Assembly (NCBI GenBank): GCA_002438905.1
Contig: DJSA01000139.1
Coordinates: 1-27,478, forward strand
Origin: Bacteroidales bacterium UBA6346
GTDB taxonomy: Bacteria > Bacteroidota > Bacteroidia > Bacteroidales > UBA932
Length of the DNA stretch: 27,478 bases
Reading direction: 5' to 3'
Part shown: in pieces, positions 1 to 7,103 of the stretch
Layout: each line of letters opens with the position of its first letter
Position numbering within the stretch: position 1 is the stretch's first letter
Made by a program: the position numbers and the translations under genes
Notes under the pieces: model-generated
Database searches by the model: none
What the model was told of the DNA's origin: nothing
What the model saw: only the letters and a program-made list of their open reading frames with translations

Positions 1-882
1 TTTGTGACGGCGCTTCCGGGCAATGACATAGCCAAGGCCTGCCTTGCGGAACTCCGAGGGCTCGGGGTGGGAGTCGAGTTCTGCATCGAGAGCGGTGACA
101 GGGTCGGCATCTATTATATAGAGAAGGGTGCCGTTGCACGTCCGAGCAAGGTGATTTACGACCGTGCGCATTCTTCAATTTCGGAGATCAGGCCGGGGAT
201 GATTGACTGGGACAAGGTGTTCGAGGGCGCGGACTGGTTTCACTGGACGGGCATCACGCCGGCAATCAGTCAGGGCGCGGCGGATGTCTGTCTGGAGGCC
301 ATCGAGGCTGCGTCACGTCATGGGGTGAAGGTTTCCTGCGACCTCAACTACAGGAAGAATCTCTGGAAATACGGCAAGACGGCCGCAGAGGTTATGCCTG
401 CGCTTGTGGCTGGCTGCGACGTGATTATAGGCAACGAGGAGGACGCGGAAAAGGTCTTCGGCATCAAGCCCGAGGGGTTCAACGCTGAGGCGGGAGTGAT
501 TGACACGGCTAAGTTCGAGTTCGTGGCCAAGTCGCTGATGGAGAAGTTCCCGAAGGCCTCGAAGGTTGCGATTACCCTGCGAGGTTCGGTGAACGCGGAT
601 CACAACACATGGGGCGCGGTTCTCTACGACGGCAAGACTCTCTTCGCCTCAAGGCGCTACGACATCACGGACATCGTAGATCGTGTGGGCGGTGGTGACT
701 CCTTCGGCGGCGGACTGATTTACGGGTTGCTCAACTACGCGGGCGACAGTCAGAAGGCTCTAGACTTCGCCGTGGCGGCATCCTGCCTCAAGCACACGAT
801 TGAGGGCGACTACAACCGCGTGAGCGTCAAGGAAGTGGAGACGCTCATGAACGGCAACGGCTCAGGAAGGGTGTCGAGGTGA
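1..882 (+). CDS. kdgK: 2-keto-3-deoxygluconate kinase (PfkB family), 5' end outside the window
   Basis: This enzyme phosphorylates 2-keto-3-deoxygluconate to KDPG in the cytoplasm, the step before KDPG aldolase in hexuronate catabolism. Seen: the frame is open from the window edge. A GTG at position 4 can act as a start on paper, but the first residues already lie inside the ribokinase-like fold, so roughly 50 N-terminal residues are missing. The C-terminal PfkB signature runs DRVGGGDSFGGG, with the catalytic base Asp at residue 232 counted from position 4. The ARPSKVIYDRAHSS stretch (about residues 45-58) is typical of KDG kinases and contacts sugar or lid. The gene ends 19 nt before the GH3 gene, so the two are probably co-transcribed. 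The eda gene later in the window supplies the next reaction, which supports KDG over other sugar substrates. An allied sugar kinase remains possible without the N-terminus. Confidence 0.9.
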   Translation, partial: FVTALPGNDIAKACLAELRGLGVGVEFCIESGDRVGIYYIEKGAVARPSKVIYDRAHSSISEIRPGMIDWDKVFEGADWFHWTGITPAISQGAADVCLEAIEAASRHGVKVSCDLNYRKNLWKYGKTAAEVMPALVAGCDVIIGNEEDAEKVFGIKPEGFNAEAGVIDTAKFEFVAKSLMEKFPKASKVAITLRGSVNADHNTWGAVLYDGKTLFASRRYDITDIVDRVGGGDSFGGGLIYGLLNYAGDSQKALDFAVAASCLKHTIEGDYNRVSVKEVETLMNGNGSGRVSR

Positions 883-901
883 CGTTTTAAATGAATAAAA
901 G

Positions 902-3715
902 ATGAAATTCAGTGCCACAGTTAAGGCCGCGCTCTGCTGCGCCGCTTTTCTTCTGACGATTGAGTCATTCTCTGCGGAGACGGCGTTCAAGTTCAGGACG
1001 AAGAACAGGAAGATGTACCACAAGGGGTGGATTGACCTCAACAAGAACGGGGTCAAGGACATCTATGAAGACCCTTCTGCGGAAATTGACGCGAGGGTGG
1101 AGGACCTGCTCTCAAGGATGACGACGGATGAGAAGACCTGTCAGATGGTCACGCTCTATGGCTATGGGCGCGTTCTTGCCGACCCGCTTCCGACCCCGGA
1201 GTGGAAGGAGAAGCTGTGGAAGGACGGGATGGGCGCGATTGACGAGCATCTGAACGGTTTCCGCCAGTGGGGTATGCCGATAGAGATGTACAGCCCTTAT
1301 CTTTGGCCGGCTTCGACTCATGCGGCGGCCATGAACGAGGTTCAGCGCTTCTTCATCGAGGACACGCGCCTCGGCATCCCGGTGGATTTCACGAACGAGG
1401 GAATACGCGGTGTGGAGGCCTACAGGGCGACCAATTTCCCGACGCAGCTCGGTCTGGGGCATACCTGGGACAGGGAACTGATTCATGAGGTCGGGCGCAT
1501 CACCGGGCGCGAGGGCAGGCTTCTGGGCTACACCAACGTCTATGCCCCGATTCTTGATGTGGGGCGTGACCAGCGCTGGGGCCGCTATGAGGAGGTCTAT
1601 GGCGAGTCTCCCTATCTTGTGGGAGAGCTCGGCGTGCAGATGACCCTCGGGCTGCAGGAGGACTTTCAGGTCGCCGCCACCGCCAAGCACTTTGTGGCCT
1701 ATTCCAATAATAAGGGAGCGCGCGAGGGAATGGCCCGTGTTGACCCTCAGATGGCTCCGCATGAGGTGGAGAATGTTCATGTCCAGCCGTGGCGCGAGGT
1801 GATTTCCCGCGCCGGTCTGCTCGGGGCGATGGTCTCATACAACGACTACGACGGCGAGCCGGTCGAGGGGAGTCATTACTGGCTCAGTGAGCGTCTGCGC
1901 GACGAATTCGGTTTCCGGGGCTATCTTGTGAGCGACAGCGACGCCGTTGAATATCTCTACACCAAGCATAATGTTGCCGCCGACATGAAGGAGGCGGTGC
2001 GTCAGAGCGTGATGGCGGGCCTGAACGTGCGCTGCACCTTCCGCTCTCCGGACAGCTATGTGCTTCCTCTTCGCGAACTCGTTGAGGAGGGGGCTGTGCC
2101 GATGTCGGTGATTGACGAGCGGGTGCGGGACATCCTGCGTGTGAAGTTCCTCGTGGGACTGTTCGACAGCCCCTACCAGACCGACTATGCGGCCGCGGAC
2201 GAGGAGGTTGACGGCGTGGAGAACAACAAGGTCGCGCTGCGTGCCTCGCTTGAGTCTCTCGTGCTGCTGAAGAACGCCGCCTCGGACTCTCCGTTCGGAA
2301 CTGACGGGAAGGCGCTTCCGCTGAACGCTGCGGCTCTACGCCGTGTGGCGGTGATAGGCCCCAATGCAGATTACACGGGCTATGCCAGCCTTCACTATGG
2401 GCCTCTCGGAACAGAGAATGTCTCCGTCCTGAAAGGGCTGCGCACGGCTCTGGCGGGAAAAGCGGAGGTGGTCTATGCCAAGGGCTGCGAGCTTGTCGAC
2501 AAGACCTGGCCGGAGTCCGAGGTGCTTCCGACCGACCCGGATGAGGAAGAACTTGCGGGGATTGCCGAGGCCGTGAAGGCAGCCGAGTCGTCCGACGTCG
2601 CGGTGCTGGTTCTGGGCGGCGGACCGAGAACCTGCGGCGAGAACAAGAGCCGCTCCTCTCTCGAACTTCCGGGCAGGCAGAACCTGCTGCTGAAGGAGGT
2701 GAAGAAGACCGGCAAACCTGTGATAGTCGTGCTCATAAACGGGCGGCCGCTTTCCGTGAACTATGCGGACAAGGTGGCGGACGCGATTCTTGAGGCCTGG
2801 TATCCGGGTGCTCACGGCGGCACTGCCGTGGCTATGGCCCTGCTCGGGGAGTACAACCCGGGAGGCAAGCTGACCGTGACATTCCCGCGCACCGTAGGGC
2901 AGATTCCTTTCAACTTCCCGTACAAGCGCGCCTCTCAGGTCGATGGACGCAAGGAACTCGGTCCGAACGGCTGGGCAAGCCGTGTCAACGGCGGGCTTTA
3001 CGATTTCGGACATGGTCTTTCATACACGACTTTCGCATATTCCGACTTTCGTCTTTCCTCCCCGGAGATTGCCCCGACCGACTCAGTCCGCGTCTCGTTC
3101 AAGGTTACGAACACCGGCAAGGTGCGCGGCGACGAGGTCGTCCAGCTCTATGTGGAGGACTGCATCACCTCGCTGACGGCCTACGAGAAGGTTTTGCGCG
3201 GCTTCGAGAGGATTTCGCTTGATCCGGGCGAGACGAAGTCCGTCGAGTTCGTCCTGTCTCCGAAAGATTTGTCCCTTCTGGACAGGAACATGAACCGCGT
3301 GGTCGAGCCGGGAGATTTCGAGATTATGGCCGGAGCCTCCTCGACCGACATCCGCCTGAAGGGCAGGCTCTCGGTAATAGACCCGTCCGCCCCGTCGCGT
3401 CCCGCCCGCACACGGCAGTCCGACGACGTGCAGTTCTCCGGCTCCGTCACTCTCGGAAAGGGAGAGTTCATGACAATCCCGGCAAAGGGCAGCGTGCGCG
3501 GCGTGCGTCTGATACTCAGCGGCGGTTCGGATGCGGAACTCCTTGTCCAGGCGACAAACGGAGGCGGCCAGTTCCTCACGGTTTCCGCCACGAAGCACTG
3601 CCTCTCCGGAATGAATGAACTGACCTTCCCGCCGACCGATGCCTCCGAGTTGAGGATTGTCGTCGAAAAGGGTCACGCGACAGTGGAGAACTTCGACGTC
3701 TATTTTGTCAGGTGA
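902..3715 (+). CDS. Secreted GH3 beta-glycosidase (beta-glucosidase/xylosidase type) with extra C-terminal domain
   Basis: Exo-acting glycosidase removing terminal beta-linked sugars, exported to the periplasm or surface. Seen in 937 aa: a signal peptide (about residues 1-25, ending SFSAE). An EF-hand-like loop DLNKNGVKDIYED at 45-57 precedes the GH3 TIM barrel (about 60-430). The nucleophile motif GYLVSDSDAVEYL has the likely nucleophile at D345. The alpha/beta sandwich domain (about 445-700) carries GENKSRSSLELPG, with E580 as the probable acid/base. A fibronectin-III-like domain (about 712-825) follows, introduced by DFGHGLSYTTF. After it sit about 110 residues (827-937) that the usual three-domain GH3 lacks and that look like a small beta-sandwich, possibly carbohydrate-binding. 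The ATG at 902 is preceded by an A-rich stretch, as usual in Bacteroidetes. Exact sugar specificity cannot be read from sequence; glucosidase, xylosidase or related activities are all possible. Confidence 0.9.
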   Translation: MKFSATVKAALCCAAFLLTIESFSAETAFKFRTKNRKMYHKGWIDLNKNGVKDIYEDPSAEIDARVEDLLSRMTTDEKTCQMVTLYGYGRVLADPLPTPEWKEKLWKDGMGAIDEHLNGFRQWGMPIEMYSPYLWPASTHAAAMNEVQRFFIEDTRLGIPVDFTNEGIRGVEAYRATNFPTQLGLGHTWDRELIHEVGRITGREGRLLGYTNVYAPILDVGRDQRWGRYEEVYGESPYLVGELGVQMTLGLQEDFQVAATAKHFVAYSNNKGAREGMARVDPQMAPHEVENVHVQPWREVISRAGLLGAMVSYNDYDGEPVEGSHYWLSERLRDEFGFRGYLVSDSDAVEYLYTKHNVAADMKEAVRQSVMAGLNVRCTFRSPDSYVLPLRELVEEGAVPMSVIDERVRDILRVKFLVGLFDSPYQTDYAAADEEVDGVENNKVALRASLESLVLLKNAASDSPFGTDGKALPLNAAALRRVAVIGPNADYTGYASLHYGPLGTENVSVLKGLRTALAGKAEVVYAKGCELVDKTWPESEVLPTDPDEEELAGIAEAVKAAESSDVAVLVLGGGPRTCGENKSRSSLELPGRQNLLLKEVKKTGKPVIVVLINGRPLSVNYADKVADAILEAWYPGAHGGTAVAMALLGEYNPGGKLTVTFPRTVGQIPFNFPYKRASQVDGRKELGPNGWASRVNGGLYDFGHGLSYTTFAYSDFRLSSPEIAPTDSVRVSFKVTNTGKVRGDEVVQLYVEDCITSLTAYEKVLRGFERISLDPGETKSVEFVLSPKDLSLLDRNMNRVVEPGDFEIMAGASSTDIRLKGRLSVIDPSAPSRPARTRQSDDVQFSGSVTLGKGEFMTIPAKGSVRGVRLILSGGSDAELLVQATNGGGQFLTVSATKHCLSGMNELTFPPTDASELRIVVEKGHATVENFDVYFVR

Positions 3716-3718
3716 TTT

Positions 3719-3747
3719 GCCGCATAGTCACGGAAATGATGTTTTTG
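3719..3747 (+). repeat. Left copy of a short direct repeat flanking the ATPase gene
   Basis: GCCGCATAG (3719-3727), then 13 nt, then GTTTTTG (3741-3747). The same order, with 14 nt between the parts, occurs at 5031-5060 just past the stop codon of the ATPase gene. In both places it runs into a TTTG-type promoter. Confidence 0.5.
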
Positions 3748-3778
3748 TTTGTCGTAATTAACAAAATAGCTATATTTG
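3748..3778 (+). promoter_or_regulatory. Bacteroidetes sigma-ABfr promoter of the first ATPase gene
   Basis: A -33 TTTG (3748-3751) and a -7 TATATTTG (3771-3778, fitting TAnnTTTG) are separated by 19 nt, the consensus spacing. Transcription should start near 3784, leaving a leader of about 25 nt before the ATG at 3808. This indicates that the ATPase gene is transcribed on its own rather than by read-through from the GH3 gene. Confidence 0.75.
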
Positions 3779-3797
3779 CCACAAATTTTAATTACGA
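3752..3797. repeat. 10-bp perfect inverted repeat flanking the -7 box
   Basis: The arm tcgtaattaa (3752-3761) has its exact reverse complement ttaattacga at 3788-3797, with a 26-nt spacer that contains the TATATTTG box. One arm lies between -33 and -7 and the other at the transcription start and leader. This is the arrangement of a two-site or looping operator. A regulatory role is inferred; the repeat itself is directly visible. Confidence 0.6.
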
Positions 3798-3807
3798 TTA
3801 ACAAAAA

Positions 3808-5022
3808 ATGGGGGCTATTATTTCTCGTCCGGCATATACAGATGCCATTATCCCATTCATAGGGAAAAACATAATAAAAGTGTTGACCGGACAGCGAAGG
3901 GTGGGGAAGAGCTGCATCTTAAGGCAGCTTGGGGATTATATCGGCAAGACCCGTCCGGAAAGCAACTCCATATACATCAACAAGGAGTTCGATGAGTTTA
4001 TGACCATCCGGACTAATACGGATTTGTCCGAGTATGTTTCCGCTCACATAAAGCCAGGCGTAGAGAATTTTTTGTTTATAGATGAAGTTCAGGATATAGA
4101 CGGCTTCGAGCACGCTTTGCGCAGTCTTCAGGCACAGGGCGTGTGCGACATATTTATAACCGGCAGCAATGCAACGATGCTTTCCGGCGAACTTTCGACG
4201 TATTTGTCGGGAAGATATGTCGAATTCCACATACACAGTCTCTCATATACCGAGTTCCTCACTTTCCATAAAATTCCAGACACGACAGAAAGTTTGCGTA
4301 ATTATTTGACATTCGGGGGTCTTCCATATTTGTGCAACTTGCCGCTTCAGCGTGATATTGCTTTTGAGTATCTGAAGAATGTATATTCAACCATTATTCT
4401 AAAGGATGTCGTCAAGCGTGAGGGGATACGCAATGTTGATTTTCTTGAGACTCTTGCGGTTTATGCGGCAGACAATGTGGGTAATCTATTTTCCGCCAAT
4501 AACATAAGCCGTTATCTCAAGTCGCAGAGAGTCAACATGTCTCCGCTGCAGGTCATCAATTATCTTAAGGCACTTCAGAATGCGTTTCTCCTGCACAAAG
4601 TGCGTAGAATTGATGTGAATGGACTGCAGAAGTTTGAGATAGGAGACAAATATTTCTTTGAAGATCTTGGCCTTCGGAACTGCCATCTGGGATTCAGTCT
4701 GCAGAACGACATTCACAAACTGATGGAAAACGCGATATTCCTTCATTTGATACAGAATAAATATGAAGTCTTCACCGGCCAGAATTCTTCGGGTAGGGAG
4801 GTTGATTTTGTCGCAAGAAAGGATGACGGGATGATATATGTCCAGTCCTGCTACCTGATGGCGGACGAATCGACAAGAAATCGCGAGTTCGGCAACCTTA
4901 TGGCAATCAAGAACAATTATCCCAAATATGTCGTGAGCCTCGATGATTGGAAAAGCGGAGGAAATGTCAGCGGTATAAGGATTATCCATCTGAGAGAGTT
5001 TCTGGAAAAGGGAGACTTCTGA
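3808..5022 (+). CDS. AAA-family ATPase with DUF4143 C-terminal domain
   Basis: 404-aa cytoplasmic P-loop ATPase of the AAA_14/DUF4143 type, abundant in Bacteroidetes and of unknown biological function. Seen: Walker A GQRRVGKS at 28-35; Walker B FLFIDE with D92/E93; a sensor-like TGSN at 118-121; a helical middle region; and a C-terminal domain with GREVDFVARKDDG (329-341) followed by YVQ at 344-346. That last pattern resembles a degenerate PD-(D/E)XK nuclease core with Gln where Lys would be. The family is often compared to restriction-like or toxin-associated ATPases, but no activity can be assigned. The gene is visibly AT-richer than the surrounding PUL, has its own promoter, and is flanked by a short direct repeat, so it looks like an independently acquired single-gene cassette. 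A relative of the same family lies at 25375-26658 on the opposite strand. Confidence 0.9.
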   Translation: MGAIISRPAYTDAIIPFIGKNIIKVLTGQRRVGKSCILRQLGDYIGKTRPESNSIYINKEFDEFMTIRTNTDLSEYVSAHIKPGVENFLFIDEVQDIDGFEHALRSLQAQGVCDIFITGSNATMLSGELSTYLSGRYVEFHIHSLSYTEFLTFHKIPDTTESLRNYLTFGGLPYLCNLPLQRDIAFEYLKNVYSTIILKDVVKREGIRNVDFLETLAVYAADNVGNLFSANNISRYLKSQRVNMSPLQVINYLKALQNAFLLHKVRRIDVNGLQKFEIGDKYFFEDLGLRNCHLGFSLQNDIHKLMENAIFLHLIQNKYEVFTGQNSSGREVDFVARKDDGMIYVQSCYLMADESTRNREFGNLMAIKNNYPKYVVSLDDWKSGGNVSGIRIIHLREFLEKGDF

Positions 5023-5030
5023 CTTTTTTC

Positions 5031-5060
5031 GCCGCATAGCGAACAAATTTTTTGTTTTTG
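5031..5060 (+). repeat. Right copy of the short direct repeat flanking the ATPase gene
   Basis: GCCGCATAG (5031-5039), then 14 nt, then GTTTTTG (5054-5060), matching the left copy at 3719-3747. It lies immediately after the ATPase stop codon (5020-5022) and merges into the promoter of the downstream operon. Confidence 0.5.
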
Positions 5061-5080
5061 TTCAAAAAGCATTACCTTTG
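5051..5080 (+). promoter_or_regulatory. Promoter of the PUL operon
   Basis: A -7 box TACCTTTG (5073-5080) fits TAnnTTTG exactly. A TTTG at 5051-5054 lies 18 nt upstream, one base short of the usual 19-21. Transcription should start near 5086, within the palindrome at 5083-5110. No comparable promoter was seen in the short gaps from 6912 to 22895, so this is the likely start of the whole susCD operon transcript. Confidence 0.65.
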
Positions 5081-5082
5081 CA

Positions 5083-5110
5083 GAAATTCCGTGTGCGTGC
5101 ACGGAATTTC
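5083..5110. promoter_or_regulatory. 28-bp palindromic operator, copy 1
   Basis: Two 11-nt arms, gaaattccgtg and cacggaatttc, are perfect reverse complements around a central tgcgtg, giving a CG dinucleotide at the exact centre. The element overlaps the predicted transcription start, where a bound repressor would block transcription. Its core ccgtgTGCGTGcacgg recurs as ccgtgTACGTGcacgg at 22965-22992 before eda. A central CG within a palindrome is typical of LacI-family operators, and the LacI-type protein at the right end of the window is a candidate partner (inference). In RNA the same bases could form a hairpin, so a leader structure is the alternative. Confidence 0.65.
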
Positions 5111-5208
5111 TGATAAATTGATTGTTCATAAAATGGAGCGTTTTTACGGTCATATCTGCCTTGACTATTCAGGATGGCTTTATCCGGTTCTCTCCCGCAA
5201 TATTTCTC

Positions 5209-5217
5209 GGGGGGGGG
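5209..5217 (+). repeat. G9 homopolymer tract in the operon leader
   Basis: Nine consecutive G residues, preceded by tctc and followed by atactcctat. Mononucleotide G runs of this length can slip during replication. The context resembles the G8 tract at 6961-6968, where tc also precedes and ctcctat follows shortly after. Length may also be a sequencing or assembly uncertainty. Confidence 0.7.
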
Positions 5218-5424
5218 ATACTCCTATAAGCCAGCGTATTACAACGCGCACATCGATGCTTCTTATGAACTAGCACATCATTTCTTACATATCGTTTCTC
5301 CGGCGGCATTCCGTCCGGCAGAATCACACGGTGGTAAAGGACAGACTTTACCGCCTTCTTGTCGTGTCCTCCATTGCCTGTAAGAAACGGACTGCCATCG
5401 TATAACCATCAAATGCAATATCAA

Positions 5425-6912
5425 ATGAAAATGTTTAACCACATCGCACTGTCCGCGCTTTATTTTCTGCTTCCGATGCTGGATGCCTGCGCGAAGCCGG
5501 ACAACCCTGCAGGACAGGGAGGAGGCTCCGCCGACGGCATTGAATACTACGGCTTCTCTCCGCGTGTCGCCGACTCCGAAATCTATTCGGTCAAGGCCGA
5601 CGGACAGGAAATCAAGGTCTTTCCCACCGACGAGCCGCACATTGCCTGGGTCGGGGCGGCGGATGGCGTGTCCGTCAAGTTCGAGGTCCGGCTCAAGAAT
5701 GGAGTAATCAAAAAAGCCGACGTGAGGCCTTTGGGGAAGAAATATGACTTCAGCATCGCCGGAGGGAAACTAACGCTTGAGCTGAAGCAGTATGACAGGG
5801 TGTCGGTGGAGATTAACGGAGACATAGAGAATCCTCTCTTCATATTCGTGAACCCTATTGACGCGGAAAAGCCGTCGAAGAACGACCCTTCGGTCAGGTA
5901 TTTCGAGGCGGGGAAGATTTATGACGCGGGCGACATAAGGCTCTCGGCTGACTGCCGGGAAGTGTACCTTGAGCCAGGGACTTACGTGAAGGGCAACATC
6001 CTCGGCGTGAATGTCCCGGGAGTGAGGATTCACGGCGGCGGTCTTCTCAGTTCGGTGAGGAACAAGGGCAGTTACGATGAGTTCTATCAGACATTCGGCG
6101 TCGCTCTCTATGGATGTGAAGACGCGCGTCTTGACGATATTACCAGCGTCTTTGCCGGAGCCGGCTGGAGTTCTCTCTTCGCGAACTGCCACAATTCAGT
6201 CATCACCAATTACAAGGCATTGGGACTGAGCGACCCGGATTCCAAGTCGGAGAGAACCGTGAACAACGATTCGATGGACATAATCGGCGGGAAGAACGTC
6301 CGCGTGTCTAAATGCTTCCTTCGCGGGCACGACGACGCCTACTGCATCAAGTCGCAGAAATTCAAGCTCAAGGGCGCTGTGGATGGAGTCTGGTTTGAGG
6401 ACTGCATAGGCTGGAACGTTGGGGCCGGAAACACCTTCGAGATTGGCTACGAATGCCAGATTGACATCAAGAACGTGCATTACAAGGACATCTATGCGAT
6501 TCATTCCGGCACGTCGGGCACGGACATGAGGCGCGCTGCGCTCAGCATCCACAACGGGGCTGCAGGGACTGTCTCCGACGTCACATACGAGAACGCCTAC
6601 ATCGAGGATGCCCAGGAATTCGCCATTTGGCTCGCCTGCCTGTCCCATAACTACAACATCGGCTTTGAGGATGACGGCACCACGCCGCTCAAATACTCTC
6701 CGGGCAGGATACGCAACGTTTCATACCGCAACATCCACGTAATGAACGTGCGTTCCGGCAAGGGCGGATGCGTCATCAGAGGCTACGACAAGGAGCACAA
6801 TGTTTCGGGAATATCGTTCGAGAATTTCGATTACCTCGGGAAGAAAGTGACGTCTATAGAAGATCCTGTGTGGAAGGAGAAGAAGAACTACGACAAGGTG
6901 TCGTTCAAATAA
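5425..6912 (+). CDS. Beta-helix glycosidase lipoprotein, GH28-like (polygalacturonase-type fold)
   Basis: Probable surface or periplasmic endo/exo-glycosidase of the right-handed parallel beta-helix superfamily. The start chosen is ATG 5425, which gives a compact lipoprotein signal with lipobox LDAC and Cys22; 5413 is an alternative. Residues about 25-160 form an N-terminal beta-sandwich, followed by the helix domain (about 165-495). GH28-like acidic motifs are visible: NNDSMD at 280-285 and GHDDAYCIK at 301-309, with D285, D303 and D304 as catalytic candidates. The canonical GHG and RIK motifs of polygalacturonases are not seen; instead GAGNTFEIGYE occupies 333-343. The N-terminal sandwich plus this pattern also recalls GH49 dextranase-like enzymes, so family assignment is uncertain. 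The gene opens the operon that continues into the susCD genes and is followed after 32 nt by the small ORF. Confidence 0.75.
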   Translation: MKMFNHIALSALYFLLPMLDACAKPDNPAGQGGGSADGIEYYGFSPRVADSEIYSVKADGQEIKVFPTDEPHIAWVGAADGVSVKFEVRLKNGVIKKADVRPLGKKYDFSIAGGKLTLELKQYDRVSVEINGDIENPLFIFVNPIDAEKPSKNDPSVRYFEAGKIYDAGDIRLSADCREVYLEPGTYVKGNILGVNVPGVRIHGGGLLSSVRNKGSYDEFYQTFGVALYGCEDARLDDITSVFAGAGWSSLFANCHNSVITNYKALGLSDPDSKSERTVNNDSMDIIGGKNVRVSKCFLRGHDDAYCIKSQKFKLKGAVDGVWFEDCIGWNVGAGNTFEIGYECQIDIKNVHYKDIYAIHSGTSGTDMRRAALSIHNGAAGTVSDVTYENAYIEDAQEFAIWLACLSHNYNIGFEDDGTTPLKYSPGRIRNVSYRNIHVMNVRSGKGGCVIRGYDKEHNVSGISFENFDYLGKKVTSIEDPVWKEKKNYDKVSFK

Positions 6913-6944
6913 TTACAAATATTTAACTATTAACCATCATGATT

Positions 6945-7103
6945 ATGAAAAAATCGAGTCGGGGGGGGCAGTCCCTCCTATGCACAGGCTATCAGGCGCC
7001 GTCTGTTTCCATGCAGTCCTTCGCCGCTGAGACGGGGTTTGCCCAGAGCGGCAACGGCAACGGAATCAGCAAAATGGAGACATGGAGCGAGTGGAAAAAT
7101 TAG
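6945..7103 (+). CDS. Small 52-residue ORF, Bacteroidales-type short peptide before a fimbrillin-like lipoprotein
   Basis: Begins MKKSSRGGQ and ends WSEWKN. An in-frame ATG six bases upstream (6939) is an alternative start. The middle reads YQAPSVSMQSFAAETGFAQSG, given here as YQAPSV (16-21) and ETGFAQSG (29-36). It is followed by a Gly/Asn patch and a Trp/Glu-rich tail (METWSEW, 44-50). This organisation (short basic start, YxAPxV, hydrophobic strand, GFAxSG, acidic Trp-rich end) resembles small uncharacterised proteins I associate with Bacteroidales surface-protein loci; I cannot name the family. It has no signal peptide. A G8 tract (6961-6968) sits at codons 6-8, so a one-base change would abolish the frame. 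It is co-directional with its neighbours, 32 nt after the GH28-like gene and 61 nt before the lipoprotein gene. Confidence 0.55.
   Translation: MKKSSRGGQSLLCTGYQAPSVSMQSFAAETGFAQSGNGNGISKMETWSEWKN
6961..6968 (+). repeat. G8 homopolymer tract inside the small ORF
   Basis: Eight G residues encode part of Arg-Gly-Gly directly after the MKKSS start of the small ORF. Gain or loss of one G would shift the frame before the conserved-looking YQAPSV region. The surrounding twelve-codon stretch looks like an insertion relative to a simple MKK-YxAP start. Confidence 0.75.

Larger units (their letters stand above)
5081..5424 (+). other. Long leader region upstream of the GH28-like gene
   Basis: About 340 nt lie between the predicted transcription start and the first convincing coding start. 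It holds the palindrome (5083-5110), a G9 tract (5209-5217) and no protein I can recognise. Two short overlapping reading frames cross it (ATG at 5132 to a stop at 5271-5273, and ATG at 5174 to a stop at 5381-5383), neither with familiar motifs. They would become one continuous frame if the G tract were one base longer. A structured or regulatory 5' untranslated region is the most economical reading. Confidence 0.4.

Noticed and set aside
5052..5273. Open frame through the operon promoter and leader (MFLFKKHYLC...)
   Set aside because: It starts inside the promoter, upstream of the predicted transcription start, and runs through the palindrome, so its N-terminal part cannot be translated from this promoter. 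Only the part from ATG 5132 is kept as a weak possibility in the G9 finding.
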